A stretch of 64,000 bases of DNA, taken from NCBI RefSeq assembly GCF_016861845.1, contig NZ_BOLV01000001.1, positions 124,001-188,000 on the forward strand, given 5' to 3'. Position numbers and translations under genes: made by a program. Below the pieces are notes generated by a model that saw nothing but the letters and a program-made list of their open reading frames with translations, did not search any database and was not told the DNA's origin. Below are positions 16,648 to 23,884 of the stretch, piece after piece. Each line of letters begins with the position of its first letter. The first letter of the stretch is position 1. The DNA is from Lacticaseibacillus suilingensis. Lineage in GTDB: Bacteria; Bacillota; Bacilli; Lactobacillales; Lactobacillaceae.

Positions 16648-17310
16648 ATGAAAACATTGGTGATTGTGAGTCATCCTGAATTGAGCAACTCACCGACGCA
16701 ACAATTCCTCAAAGCCAGCGCGACACCGTTAGCTGACGTGACCTGGCACCATTTGGATGCGGCACAACCCTTCGCTGTGGCCGAGGAGCAAGCGCAACTG
16801 CTGAAGGCCGATCGGATTGTGCTCGAGTTTCCCCTTTATTGGTATGCCGCACCGGCCAGTCTGCATCAATGGCTCGCGGATGTGTGGACCGATGAGTTTG
16901 CGGTTCGGCCCCAGCAGCTACGCGGTAAGAGCTTGGGCTTGGTGGTGAATTTCAGCCAACCGGAAAAAGCCTATCAACTCGGCGGAGCGGAAGGCGTCTC
17001 GATCAGTGAATTATTGGCGCCATACGCGGCTTTGGCGCGTAAAACCGGCCTGAAGCTGCTGGCACCGCTGACGATTGCCCAATTTGCCTACCAAACTGAG
17101 AAGCAGCGCGCGGCACTGCTGGTGCAATATCAGCAGTATCTCACCGTTGACCAGCCGCAGCATTTTGACGCACAAGCGGCTTGGTGGTTGCAGCAGCTGG
17201 CAAACAGCACCGATCCGACGCTCACCATTTTGGCTGATACGTTGCAGCAGCGCCAAGACCGCTTAGAATCACTGCAGCAGACGCTGGCGGAATTGAAGCA
17301 GGGGGACTGA
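16648..17310 (+). CDS. NAD(P)H-dependent flavin oxidoreductase (flavodoxin-like fold)
   Basis: 220 residues of the KefF/YwrO/MdaB-type quinone reductase family. Visible features are 'LVIVSHPEL' and 'NSPTQQFL' (FMN phosphate loop), then 'DRIVLEFPLYWYAAPASLHQWLADVWT', the strongly conserved P-x-Y-W-x-x-P motif. These enzymes reduce quinones or other electrophiles using FMN and NAD(P)H. It starts one base after mutY with GGAGG inside the mutY end, so it is probably co-transcribed. A 59-residue gene follows two bases after its stop. Confidence 0.85.
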   Translation: MKTLVIVSHPELSNSPTQQFLKASATPLADVTWHHLDAAQPFAVAEEQAQLLKADRIVLEFPLYWYAAPASLHQWLADVWTDEFAVRPQQLRGKSLGLVVNFSQPEKAYQLGGAEGVSISELLAPYAALARKTGLKLLAPLTIAQFAYQTEKQRAALLVQYQQYLTVDQPQHFDAQAAWWLQQLANSTDPTLTILADTLQQRQDRLESLQQTLAELKQGD

Positions 17311-17312
17311 GC

Positions 17313-17492
17313 ATGGACGACACAACAGAATGGTTGTTAAAAACGGCACAGACCCAAGCGGAGCAGGCCAAGAGCTATGAAGAAGCCGCATTTTTCATGG
17401 CGCTGCAGACCTTCATTCAAACCCAGGCCAAGCGGCTCGAGCAGGCAGAAGGCGAAGTCGATGGCCGCACCTGGGACCACGAACGCTGGTAA
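17313..17492 (+). CDS. Small hypothetical protein downstream of the oxidoreductase
   Basis: 59 residues, easily missed because of size. The ATG at 17313 follows the oxidoreductase stop by two bases and GGGGA lies eight bases upstream. The product is acidic and helical ('TTEWLLKTAQTQAEQAKSYEEA') and ends 'RTWDHERW'. It has no signal or membrane segment. Close spacing and a clean ribosome site support real translation as the third gene of the mutY operon. I do not recognise it. Confidence 0.6.
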   Translation: MDDTTEWLLKTAQTQAEQAKSYEEAAFFMALQTFIQTQAKRLEQAEGEVDGRTWDHERW

Positions 17493-17561
17493 ATCATGCT
17501 TGCGCCCGAGGAGCGGGTTACTGGTCAGTGTTACACTGGGCCTTAGAAAGGCGTGATCGGA

Positions 17562-18083
17562 TTGAAAAATGCCATTGATAAACTGACGCGTTACGCATGG
17601 CTCAAAGCGCTCTTGCTGGCGCTGGTGGGCGTGTGGTTCCTGCTGGCGCCATACAGCGTCTACCATGTGGTGAAGTATGTGTTGATTGGTGGGGTGATGC
17701 TGATGGCAGCCGGCGCCTTTATCGACGCGTTTCGCGACCAAGGGCAAAGACAAACGGCCTTGTGGCGCGGCAGCGGGCTGCTCATCGGCGCTTTGGTTTT
17801 GAGCGTGCTCTTGCGGCCGGCTTTGTCGATGCTGCCAATGATTGTTGGGATTATTCTGGTGATTTATGGGATTACTCGCATCACCACCGCCCGGGATCGC
17901 CAGCAGTATGTGAATGTGTCGCCCTTCCCCACGATTATTTACGGTTTGGTCGTGGCCATCACGGGGATTGTGCTCTTATTCAATCCTTTTGGTTCCATCC
18001 TGGCCTTGTTGCAAGTGCTTGGGGTAATTTTGATTGTGATGGGCGTCGCAGAATTGATCGATATTCTGCGCGGCCACCGGTAA
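17562..18083 (+). CDS. HdeD/DUF308 family membrane protein
   Basis: 173 residues with six hydrophobic helices arranged as three pairs, the HdeD-like pattern ('LLALVGVWFLLAP', 'LPMIVGIILVIYGITRI', 'LLQVLGVILIVMGVAELIDI'). The start is uncertain. TTG 17562 is ten bases after AAAGG and preferred; GTG 17553 is directly joined to that ribosome site. DUF308 proteins are linked to acid resistance in enterobacteria, but the role in lactobacilli is unknown. Confidence 0.82.
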   Translation: MKNAIDKLTRYAWLKALLLALVGVWFLLAPYSVYHVVKYVLIGGVMLMAAGAFIDAFRDQGQRQTALWRGSGLLIGALVLSVLLRPALSMLPMIVGIILVIYGITRITTARDRQQYVNVSPFPTIIYGLVVAITGIVLLFNPFGSILALLQVLGVILIVMGVAELIDILRGHR

Positions 18084-18100
18084 AGCTGACAGAATGACAA

Positions 18101-18147
18101 AACGAGTCCTTCAACGCGTGTATCCGCGCTGGAGGGCTCGTTTTTGA
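18101..18147. terminator. Bidirectional terminator
   Basis: AACGAGTCCTTCAACGCG pairs with CGCTGGAGGGCTCGTT, with T runs on both sides. It separates the convergent DUF308 and kinase genes. Confidence 0.85.
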
Positions 18148-18157
18148 GTGGTTAAAT

Positions 18158-18997
18158 TTAATCGTCTGAAGTAGCAGTGAAACTTGGCTGCACGATGGCG
18201 TTGGCCCAGTGGTTGATGGGCCCGAATTTGTGACCAACAGGAATTTCATTGGCAATGGCCGTGTCGACAAAATGCTTGGCCAGGCGAATCGCATCTTCCA
18301 GGTCGGTGCCTTTACCGAGTTCCGCGGTGATGACTGCGCTGAGGGTGTCGCCGGTACCGTTTTTGCGGGTGGTGGGGAAATAAGGACCAGTGAGCCAAAA
18401 ATGCTTGCCATTTTCGAGCAGCACGTAATCACGGACCTGGGTTTGCTCGTCGCTATCATGGCGGCCTTTGAGCACCACGTTCTTGGCGCCCATGGCACGA
18501 ATTTGCTCCGCGGCTTGGATGATAGCCGCGTCATCGTCGAGCTTGAGACCGGTCAGGTGCTCAGCTTCATAGAAGTTAGGCGTGATCACCGTGGCCATTG
18601 GAATGAGTACCTTTTTCAAGGTGTCGAAGGCGCTGGTTTCCAGCAGCATGTTGCCATGCTTGGTGGAAATCACCGGATCAAGCACTAGGGGGCCGAAGTC
18701 ATATTTTTTCAAATTCTTCGCGACAGCTTCAATCATGGCTGAGTCAGCCAACATACCGGTTTTGGCGGCACGGATGTGTAAGTCAGCAGCCAGTGCGTCG
18801 AATTGATGATCAATAAAGTCCAGCGGCATCAAGGTGCTATCTTGGATGCCGTAAGAGTTGCCGGCGACCGCGGCGGTCAAAATCAAGGCGCCGTATGTGC
18901 CGCGCATGAAGAAACTGTGCAGATCCGCTTGGGCACCTGCACTGCCATCGCTATCCACGCCAGCGATAGTCACGACTTGTGGTAATTCGTTTGCCAT
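18158..18997 (-). CDS. Pyridoxal/hydroxymethylpyrimidine kinase (PdxK/ThiD family)
   Basis: 279 residues of the ribokinase-like ThiD/PdxK family. The N-terminal 'VVTIAGVDSDGSAGAQADLHSF' is the substrate motif, 'KTGMLAD' and 'LVLDPVIST' lie mid-protein, and the ATP/anion-hole signature 'NGTGDTLSAVITAEL' carries the catalytic Asp near residue 217. There are no thiamine genes nearby. The sequence around 'AAVAGNSYGIQDSTLMPLDF' resembles the Gram-positive vitamin B6 salvage kinase, so pyridoxine kinase is the more likely role. A good promoter lies at 19054-19082. Confidence 0.85.
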   Translation of the reverse strand: MANELPQVVTIAGVDSDGSAGAQADLHSFFMRGTYGALILTAAVAGNSYGIQDSTLMPLDFIDHQFDALAADLHIRAAKTGMLADSAMIEAVAKNLKKYDFGPLVLDPVISTKHGNMLLETSAFDTLKKVLIPMATVITPNFYEAEHLTGLKLDDDAAIIQAAEQIRAMGAKNVVLKGRHDSDEQTQVRDYVLLENGKHFWLTGPYFPTTRKNGTGDTLSAVITAELGKGTDLEDAIRLAKHFVDTAIANEIPVGHKFGPINHWANAIVQPSFTATSDD

Positions 18998-19053
18998 TTC
19001 TTCTCTTCCTTTCGCAATCCCAGCGCACGCACCGCCGGGTCTTCGTGGCTCTA

Positions 19054-19082
19054 ATCATAACCGGAAAAGGGCGTCTTGACAA
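19054..19082 (-). promoter_or_regulatory. Promoter of the PdxK/ThiD kinase
   Basis: On the minus strand: TTGTCA, 17-bp spacer, TATGAT. The transcript starts about 45 bp upstream of the ATG, so the structured element at 19104 onward is not in this mRNA. Confidence 0.7.
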
Positions 19083-19103
19083 CTAAAGGCGTCAGGCAGC
19101 GGA

Positions 19104-19220
19104 GTGGAGCCGTACTTAGCCGGATGGGTAGCCTAGCTCAAGGCATTGCCGTTGTACTTTGACGGCGAGGCCTTGAGCGTAGCTAGCCACTCCGGCGTTG
19201 GCTCCACGTAGCGCGACTAG
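19104..19220. repeat. Structured palindromic element, copy 1
   Basis: Nested stems: P1 GTGGAGCC (19104-19111) with GGCTCCAC (19200-19207); P2 GCCGGA (19119-19124) with TCCGGC (19191-19196); P3 CTCAAGGC (19137-19144) with GCCTTGAG (19170-19177); and an inner GCCGT/ACGGC. The unpaired ACTTA, CTAGCTCA, GAGCGTAG and CGTTG segments are shared with copy 2 at 32358, while stem bases differ in compensatory pairs. The function is unknown. It could be an RNA or a REP-like DNA element. Confidence 0.7.
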
Positions 19221-19230
19221 GCCGCAGCCT

Positions 19231-19445
19231 CGGCCGGTGAGGCTCCGGGGCGCGGCGGTCCGGCTGCGGGGTCGGCTGGAGCCAAAAGGCGGTCTCCAGC
19301 CTCAACGGCAAGCCAGCATCGCGCTGCGCGCTCAACGCTGTCTTGCCGTTGCCCCCAGTTAGCCCAGGAGCAGCCTGCTGCGCAGTCTCCTCGTGGGCTA
19401 ACTGTTTCGCTGCCGGACCACCGCGCCCCTCCGCCTCACCGGCCG
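19231..19445. repeat. 34-bp inverted repeat enclosing three hairpins
   Basis: The arms 19231-19264 and 19412-19445 pair at 30 of 34 positions. Between them lie three hairpins: GGCTGGAG/CTCCAGCC (19274-19301), AACGGCAAG/CTTGCCGTT (19304-19350) and CAGTTAGCCCA/TGGGCTAACTG (19356-19404). The fold would be a four-way, cloverleaf-like junction. It is very GC-rich and contains no plausible gene. It directly follows structured element copy 1. Confidence 0.7.
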
Positions 19446-19568
19446 GCACCGCTAGATAACAGTCAATTAACGGCTGAACAGTCACTCCTTGGCCTGATTC
19501 GATTGTAAAAGCATGACTGTTTTAGTTGAGTGAGGCAATCAAGCCACATATCAGTCAATCAATTTAGG
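19446..19568. other. Intergenic remainder, no gene seen
   Basis: It contains AACAGTCA twice (near 19458 and 19477) and its inverse TGACTGTT near 19514. I see no promoter or ORF that I can support. Confidence 0.4.
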
Positions 19569-20066
19569 CTATTTCACGCTATCGAAATACGAATGCTCTT
19601 TTTGATAACGGGACCTTCGAGCAAAGACGGCCAGGTTGAAGAACCACTGGCCCAGCGCCCCGAAAAAGAGGAGCCCAGTGCCCACGGCGATGCGGGTCAG
19701 CACATTTTCGTTGTACGGCGGGAGTAGTGGAATTAGCGCACCCAGTGTCACTAGCAGCGCGGCGGCGCGCGGTTGCTTCAGCTTACGACCGGTGTCAAAG
19801 AACAACGCCAGCCCCACGCCGATGCCAATGAGCAAAAGCAAGAGCACCCACCAGTCTTGAATAGATCCGAGGTTGCCTCGGAGGCGAACGAGGCCATATT
19901 CGCGAATCTTATGTTTAGTTAGATATGAATCAAGCGGGTAATACTCAAGCTCGTAAAGGCGGAGCTTGAAAAATAAGCCCATGCTGAGGCCATACAGTAG
20001 CAGGTAAAGCAGGGCAGCATATTTGTGGAAGAAAACCAAGCGGCGATATTGTTCACTTTGAAGCAC
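19569..20066 (-). CDS. Multi-pass membrane protein of unknown function
   Basis: 165 residues. There are hydrophobic segments at about 12-34, 72-90, 101-115 and 122-146, with a charged extracytoplasmic or cytosolic loop after the first ('YELEYYPLDSYLTKHKIREYG'). The start is taken as GTG 20066, because the extended ribosome site AGAGGGTGAT overlaps the in-frame GTG/ATG codons at 20075 and 20072, leaving eight bases to 20066. I do not recognise the family. Confidence 0.65.
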   Translation of the reverse strand: MLQSEQYRRLVFFHKYAALLYLLLYGLSMGLFFKLRLYELEYYPLDSYLTKHKIREYGLVRLRGNLGSIQDWWVLLLLLIGIGVGLALFFDTGRKLKQPRAAALLVTLGALIPLLPPYNENVLTRIAVGTGLLFFGALGQWFFNLAVFARRSRYQKEHSYFDSVK

Positions 20067-20149
20067 GGTCATCACCCTCTAATCAATAGCTAACCACACT
20101 CTCATATAGCGATATCATGACTGCAGAGGACAGTGGTGTCAAGTAAAAC

Positions 20150-20182
20150 AAAACCCCACCATCTTGACGACGGCGGGGTTTG
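20150..20182 (-). terminator. Terminator of the two-gene unknown operon
   Basis: On the minus strand AACCCCGCCGTCG / ATGGTGGGGTT is followed by TTGTTTTAC. It lies directly after the stop at 20196. Confidence 0.75.
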
Positions 20183-20195
20183 CGTGATGTTGAGG

Positions 20196-21251
20196 TTAGT
20201 TGAACGCGCGGCGCTGCGGGAGCACGGACTTGAGCCATTCACCGATGAAGGGGTACTGGTTGTCCAGCTCGATCAACTGCACGGTTTTTTCCGGATAGCT
20301 CAGTGCCAGTTGGTTGCGCGCGGGGTCCATGGTCACCGTCATGACGTTGTGGTTCGGCAGGTCAACGGCGTATTGGCCGCGATTGCTGCCTTGGCGCATC
20401 AAGATGGCATTGGTTGACGCAATGACGAACAATTCATCCAGCGCCGGTGAACTTTGCGACGCTTGGACTTGCACCCGCAGGCGGAGGCGCTGGCCGACGA
20501 GTTCATCAGGAATCGTGGTGGAAGCCCAGGTGAAGGTGTCGTCTTGGACATCAGAGGTGCCGAGGTCTTTCCAGTCATGCTTGCTGTCATCGAGGACGCT
20601 GTAATCCACGACATTGTTGTGATCCAGCGGCAAAGAAAGCTTAACGTTGCCGGAAGACTTGATTTCTGCCATGGTCGCCAGCGGTTGGCCGTTGTCGAAC
20701 TTGGTGGTAAAGGCCAAGCCGTCGACTGGTTGGAGCACGGTTTCGTCAATGGTCCGGAACCGTAAGCCAGCGGTATAGAAGACTTTGATCATTTGGCTCA
20801 TCGCCCGCACTTCGTCATCCGGGTAGCCGAGGTCGGGGTCTTTGGCGGTGATTTGCAAAAGCGTTGGCAGGTTCTTGGCAATTAGGTGGCCATCTTCAGT
20901 TAAACCGCCATCGATCACTAACAGCTCCTGGTTTTTGTCTGGGCTGGCCAGGTAGATGGTGATGGTGCTGCGATCCCCATCGCCAACGGCTGGCTGGAAC
21001 CAAAGCCGTTCCACGAAAGTCGCGGCAATGCTGCCGCCCAGGCGAAGCGCTTCTAGCAGCTTGTCCGCTAACAGCGCGGTGTAGCTGAGCGTGGTGGCCT
21101 GAATAGCAGGCAGATTGCCTTGCCACAGAGGGTCATTGCGCAGAAAGTCGGTGCGCTTAGCGTAGGCCGCGGTGACTTGGCGGCGGGCATCAGCGGCATT
21201 TAAGGCCGTGGTGGTAATTTGTTGAATTTGTTGATCGTGAAAATTAAGCAT
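20196..21251 (-). CDS. Unrecognised protein, partner of the 21244 gene
   Basis: 351 residues, soluble, with no signal peptide or membrane segment. The N-terminal 120 residues are helical ('QQIQQITTTALNAADARRQVTAAY'). The rest alternates strands, with acidic segments such as 'DDSKHDWKDLGTSDVQDDTF' and 'LPNHNVMTVTMDPARNQLAL'. I recognise no catalytic motif. The ATG overlaps the last eight bases of the upstream gene and GGAGGAG precedes it, so the pair is translationally coupled. Tight coupling suggests the two products form a complex, which is inference. Confidence 0.7.
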   Translation of the reverse strand: MLNFHDQQIQQITTTALNAADARRQVTAAYAKRTDFLRNDPLWQGNLPAIQATTLSYTALLADKLLEALRLGGSIAATFVERLWFQPAVGDGDRSTITIYLASPDKNQELLVIDGGLTEDGHLIAKNLPTLLQITAKDPDLGYPDDEVRAMSQMIKVFYTAGLRFRTIDETVLQPVDGLAFTTKFDNGQPLATMAEIKSSGNVKLSLPLDHNNVVDYSVLDDSKHDWKDLGTSDVQDDTFTWASTTIPDELVGQRLRLRVQVQASQSSPALDELFVIASTNAILMRQGSNRGQYAVDLPNHNVMTVTMDPARNQLALSYPEKTVQLIELDNQYPFIGEWLKSVLPQRRAFN

Positions 21252-22083
21252 TCGTTTGCTCCTCCTTTAGCTCCAAGGCGCGCATGAAGTCCTTTGGTAA
21301 GTTCGCCAAGATATTCTTGAACTGTTCAAGCGAGCTGAAGGTGGTGGTGACGGCTTGGTATTCATACCGCGTGATGGCAGCGGAAACTTGCAGCTGCCGC
21401 TTTTGCGTGTCGAAGGTTTCATCCGCAGTGGCTTTGGCCGCGTCAAACCGGGCCTTTAATTGCACCTGGTCAGTGGTTGGGGCTTTGCGGCTCGGCTGGC
21501 TGGGTTGGTCAGCATCGGGATCCACGAAGCTCTTTAAAAAGCCGCGGACCCGAGAACTCCCAGAGTCGGGATTAGCTTTGGGGGCAGTGACCGCTTCCGC
21601 TTCCGCGTTTTCTAACTGCTGGTGCAGCCGGTCGACTTCCTGATAAGTTGCTTTGCGCATGGCTTCGACTTGGTTGTCGAGATAATGGCTTTCATCTTGG
21701 GCGAAGGCTTCCAGTTGCGGCATGATAGCCACTTCACTGTCCGTGCGCTGAACGATGGTGCGGGCAAAGACGTCGATGGTCCCGAATTGGCGGCGGTGGT
21801 ACCAATCGCCAAAGAAGACCTCACCTTGGTCGCTGACTTCAAAAAACGGCACATGTTCGCGCAGGAAGCCGATGAAGTCCTGGCGTAAGTAGTCATGCAG
21901 CTCATGTTCGGCTTGCTTGTCGTAAGCCAAAATGTAGCCCGGCGTTTCTGATAACGCTAACCGCAAATTCTCGGCGGTGTTATCAATGCCTTGATATAAA
22001 CGATAACTTGAACGGTCGGCCCAAGCAGCGGCGAAATTTTTGAAAAAGGTTGTTTGATAATTAAGACTGGTTTCTACTGTCAT
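21244..22083 (-). CDS. Unrecognised protein with C-terminal coiled-coil character
   Basis: 279 residues. The N-terminal half is aromatic and acidic ('FFKNFAAAWADRSSYRLYQGIDNTAENL', then 'FFGDWYHRRQFGTIDVFART'). The C-terminal half has long charged helices broken by a Pro/Ser-rich linker near residues 165-195. There is no signal peptide. ATG 22083 is seven bases after AGAGG; a longer frame upstream has no ribosome site. It is the first gene of a two-gene operon. I do not recognise either gene, and no mobile-element gene is nearby. Confidence 0.7.
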   Translation of the reverse strand: MTVETSLNYQTTFFKNFAAAWADRSSYRLYQGIDNTAENLRLALSETPGYILAYDKQAEHELHDYLRQDFIGFLREHVPFFEVSDQGEVFFGDWYHRRQFGTIDVFARTIVQRTDSEVAIMPQLEAFAQDESHYLDNQVEAMRKATYQEVDRLHQQLENAEAEAVTAPKANPDSGSSRVRGFLKSFVDPDADQPSQPSRKAPTTDQVQLKARFDAAKATADETFDTQKRQLQVSAAITRYEYQAVTTTFSSLEQFKNILANLPKDFMRALELKEEQTNA

Positions 22084-22300
22084 ATCGATTCCTCTCGCAT
22101 TCTTAGCTGATACCTTCAGTTTACCGCAACCGCATGGGTTTCGGAACCGCTCGCAACTATTTCTCAAGGAATAACTCTCTGTAATATTTTCAATTTAGTA
22201 AAATGAGAAACTGCCCATTTTCGCAGACAGGGTGGGGCTTTTTCGCTAGAATGAGGTGTTAACTGCGCAAGCTAGACGTTGGTCGAGGGGGAGAGTGTTG

Positions 22301-23461
22301 ATGGCACGCAAGGAATTAACGTTAAAGTGGCTGTTTTTAGGGTCGCTGATTACCAATACTGGGATCAGCTTCATTTGGCCGCTGACGACGATTTACATGC
22401 ACGAATATCTCGGCGAACCCTTAACCACGTCGGGCATCGTGTTGTTTTTTAATTCCGTGGCCATGATGATTGGCAATGTGGTCGGCGGGCGGCTGTTCGA
22501 TCGCTGGTCGCCTTATCGCACCATTTTGACAGGGATTGCCTTGGACGTGATCACCGCGGGCGCGCTGATCATGTGGCATGGCTGGCCAGCCTATCCCCTG
22601 TATCTGGTAATCATGGGTTTTGGGAGCGGTATGGTGAACACCGCGCTGAATTCTTATGCGACCTTATCCACCAGCCGGCGTTCGAGTTATGTGTTCAACG
22701 TCTTGTACTTCATGTCGAACCTCGGGCTGGTCATTGGCACCTTGATTGTCGGGTACGTCTTACCGTTGGGGATTAGTTACATCTTCGCCTTGGCCTTTGC
22801 GTTGTTCACGTTGTTCTTCATCGTGGCGCTGATTCATTTCAATGTACCGTCGCGTAAAATCGAAAAGCAGGTGAAAGCGGCCGGCGCGCGGCGGGACAAC
22901 CCGCATCAGGTGCCGATCATTTTGCTGCTGATCACGCTGTTTTTAACTTGGGTGGCGTATGAACAATGGCAAAGCAATATCTCGACTTTCATGCTCGGCC
23001 TGGGAATGAAGGTGCGGGATTATTCCTTCCTTTGGACCTTCAATGCCGTGCTGATTGTACTGGGCCAGCCGATTTTAACCGCTTTTGACGACTGGCTGAC
23101 CAAGCATATTCGCTTGCGCCTAGGCGTAGGTTTCACCTTGTTTGGCTGTGCTTTCCTGATTTTGATTGGGGCCAAATCTTACTGGCTATTCATGCTGGCG
23201 ATGGGCGTGTTGACCTTGGGCGAAATCCTTGCGTTGCCGTCGGTATCGACCTACGTGGATATGTACACCGAAGCCGCCGAAAAAGGCCGATTCCAAGGTT
23301 ATGTGCAAATGTTTGCCTCTGCCGGCCGGGCGGTGGGACCACTGATCGGGGCCTTGGTGATTGAGGCAATCGGGTACCACCCATTATTCTTGATGCTGGC
23401 GCTGATTCTGTTTGCTTCGATTGGCATATTCAGTTGGCACGCCGCTCGTTTACATGGATAA
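22301..23461 (+). CDS. MFS transporter (MdtG-like)
   Basis: 386 residues with about twelve hydrophobic helices. The cytosolic loop 2-3 motif is 'GNVVGGRLFDRWSPYRT' (G-x-x-x-D-R-x-x-R type), and a long central loop 'SRKIEKQVKAAGARRDNPHQ' separates the two halves. ATG 22301 is chosen, with GGGGGAGAG upstream. The family exports drugs or metabolites, but the substrate cannot be predicted. It is monocistronic and followed by a terminator. Confidence 0.87.
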   Translation: MARKELTLKWLFLGSLITNTGISFIWPLTTIYMHEYLGEPLTTSGIVLFFNSVAMMIGNVVGGRLFDRWSPYRTILTGIALDVITAGALIMWHGWPAYPLYLVIMGFGSGMVNTALNSYATLSTSRRSSYVFNVLYFMSNLGLVIGTLIVGYVLPLGISYIFALAFALFTLFFIVALIHFNVPSRKIEKQVKAAGARRDNPHQVPIILLLITLFLTWVAYEQWQSNISTFMLGLGMKVRDYSFLWTFNAVLIVLGQPILTAFDDWLTKHIRLRLGVGFTLFGCAFLILIGAKSYWLFMLAMGVLTLGEILALPSVSTYVDMYTEAAEKGRFQGYVQMFASAGRAVGPLIGALVIEAIGYHPLFLMLALILFASIGIFSWHAARLHG

Positions 23462-23517
23462 CTTATGCAATTCATAAATTAAATCCTAAAAATTCACAAT
23501 TTCTTCACAACTTATCG

Positions 23518-23574
23518 TTATGATAAGAACATAGAAATGAGCAATGCCATTTCTACCCCAACCCTATTTTTCAT
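23518..23574 (-). CDS. Leader-like 18-residue ORF
   Basis: MKNRVGVEMALLISMFLS, with GGAGG eight bases upstream presented in a hairpin loop. It is homologous in position and upstream sequence to the ORF at 43858-43896. The hydrophobic end could insert in a membrane, but it is short. Translation is unproven. Confidence 0.4.
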   Translation of the reverse strand: MKNRVGVEMALLISMFLS

Positions 23575-23623
23575 TTTTACTCCTCCAAAGTAGAAATCGT
23601 CACGCGCCTACCCATCGCGTGAC
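23518..23623 (-). repeat. sORF/multi-hairpin element, copy 1 (minus strand)
   Basis: In minus orientation it holds hairpin 1 GTCACGCG/CGCGTGAC (23599-23623) with ATGGGTAGG in the loop, hairpin 2 with TACT/AGTA and the loop TTGGAGG, then ATG at 23574 and an 18-codon ORF (MKNRVGVEMALLISMFLS). Hairpin 3 TAGAAATG/CATTTCTA (23532-23555) lies inside the ORF. A 26-base block around the GGAGG and ATG is identical to copy 2 at 43858. Function unknown. It lies in the intergenic space between the MFS gene and tRNA-Ala. Confidence 0.65.
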
Positions 23624-23660
23624 CAAGCAAAAGGTCGCTTGCCCGCGGCCTTTTTGCTTG
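23624..23660. terminator. Terminator between MFS gene and tRNA-Ala
   Basis: CAAGCAAAAGGTCGC pairs with GCGGCCTTTTTGCTTG. The long stem has T/A runs on both arms, so it may act in both directions. Confidence 0.65.
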
Positions 23661-23695
23661 CGCGCGATTAGCCAGCTGGGTAGGCGGAATTGTGC

Positions 23696-23723
23696 TTTAC
23701 AGGATGCGGTTCTATGCTACAAT
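23696..23723 (+). promoter_or_regulatory. Promoter of tRNA-Ala(CGC)
   Basis: TTTACA, 16-bp spacer, TACAAT; the -10 ends 14 bp before the mature tRNA. Confidence 0.7.
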
Positions 23724-23737
23724 GTTAATTGTGTTTT

Positions 23738-23810
23738 GGGTCCGTAGCTCAGCTGGGAGAGCGCTGCCTTCGCATGGCAGAGGTCGAGAGTTCGAATCTC
23801 TTCGGATCCA
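23738..23810 (+). tRNA. tRNA-Ala, anticodon CGC
   Basis: 73 nt with a full cloverleaf: acceptor GGGTCCG with CGGATCC plus discriminator A, D stem GCTC/GAGC, anticodon stem CTGCC/GGCAG with loop TTCGCAT (CGC at 23771-23773), and T arm GAGAG-TTCGAAT-CTCTT. The G3:U70 wobble, the alanine identity element, is present. CCA is not encoded. It reads GCG codons. Confidence 0.95.
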
Positions 23811-23815
23811 CTGGC

Positions 23816-23859
23816 AAAGGCCACCGAGTTTTCATTTGAAAACTCAGCGGCCTTTTTTG
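23816..23859 (+). terminator. Terminator after tRNA-Ala(CGC)
   Basis: GGCCACCGAGTTTTC pairs with GAAAACTCAGCGGCC and is followed by six T. Confidence 0.85.
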
Positions 23860-23884
23860 CTACTACGAATTGGAGGACAAAAGT

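Noticed and set aside
17597-18097. Frame-shifted 166-codon frame over the DUF308 gene
   Set aside because: The overlapping frame encodes a clean six-helix protein; this one is rich in Arg/His/Trp and has no recognisable features.
19104-19445. Insertion sequence or prophage attachment site
   Set aside because: No transposase or integrase gene, and no direct target repeats could be identified next to the block.
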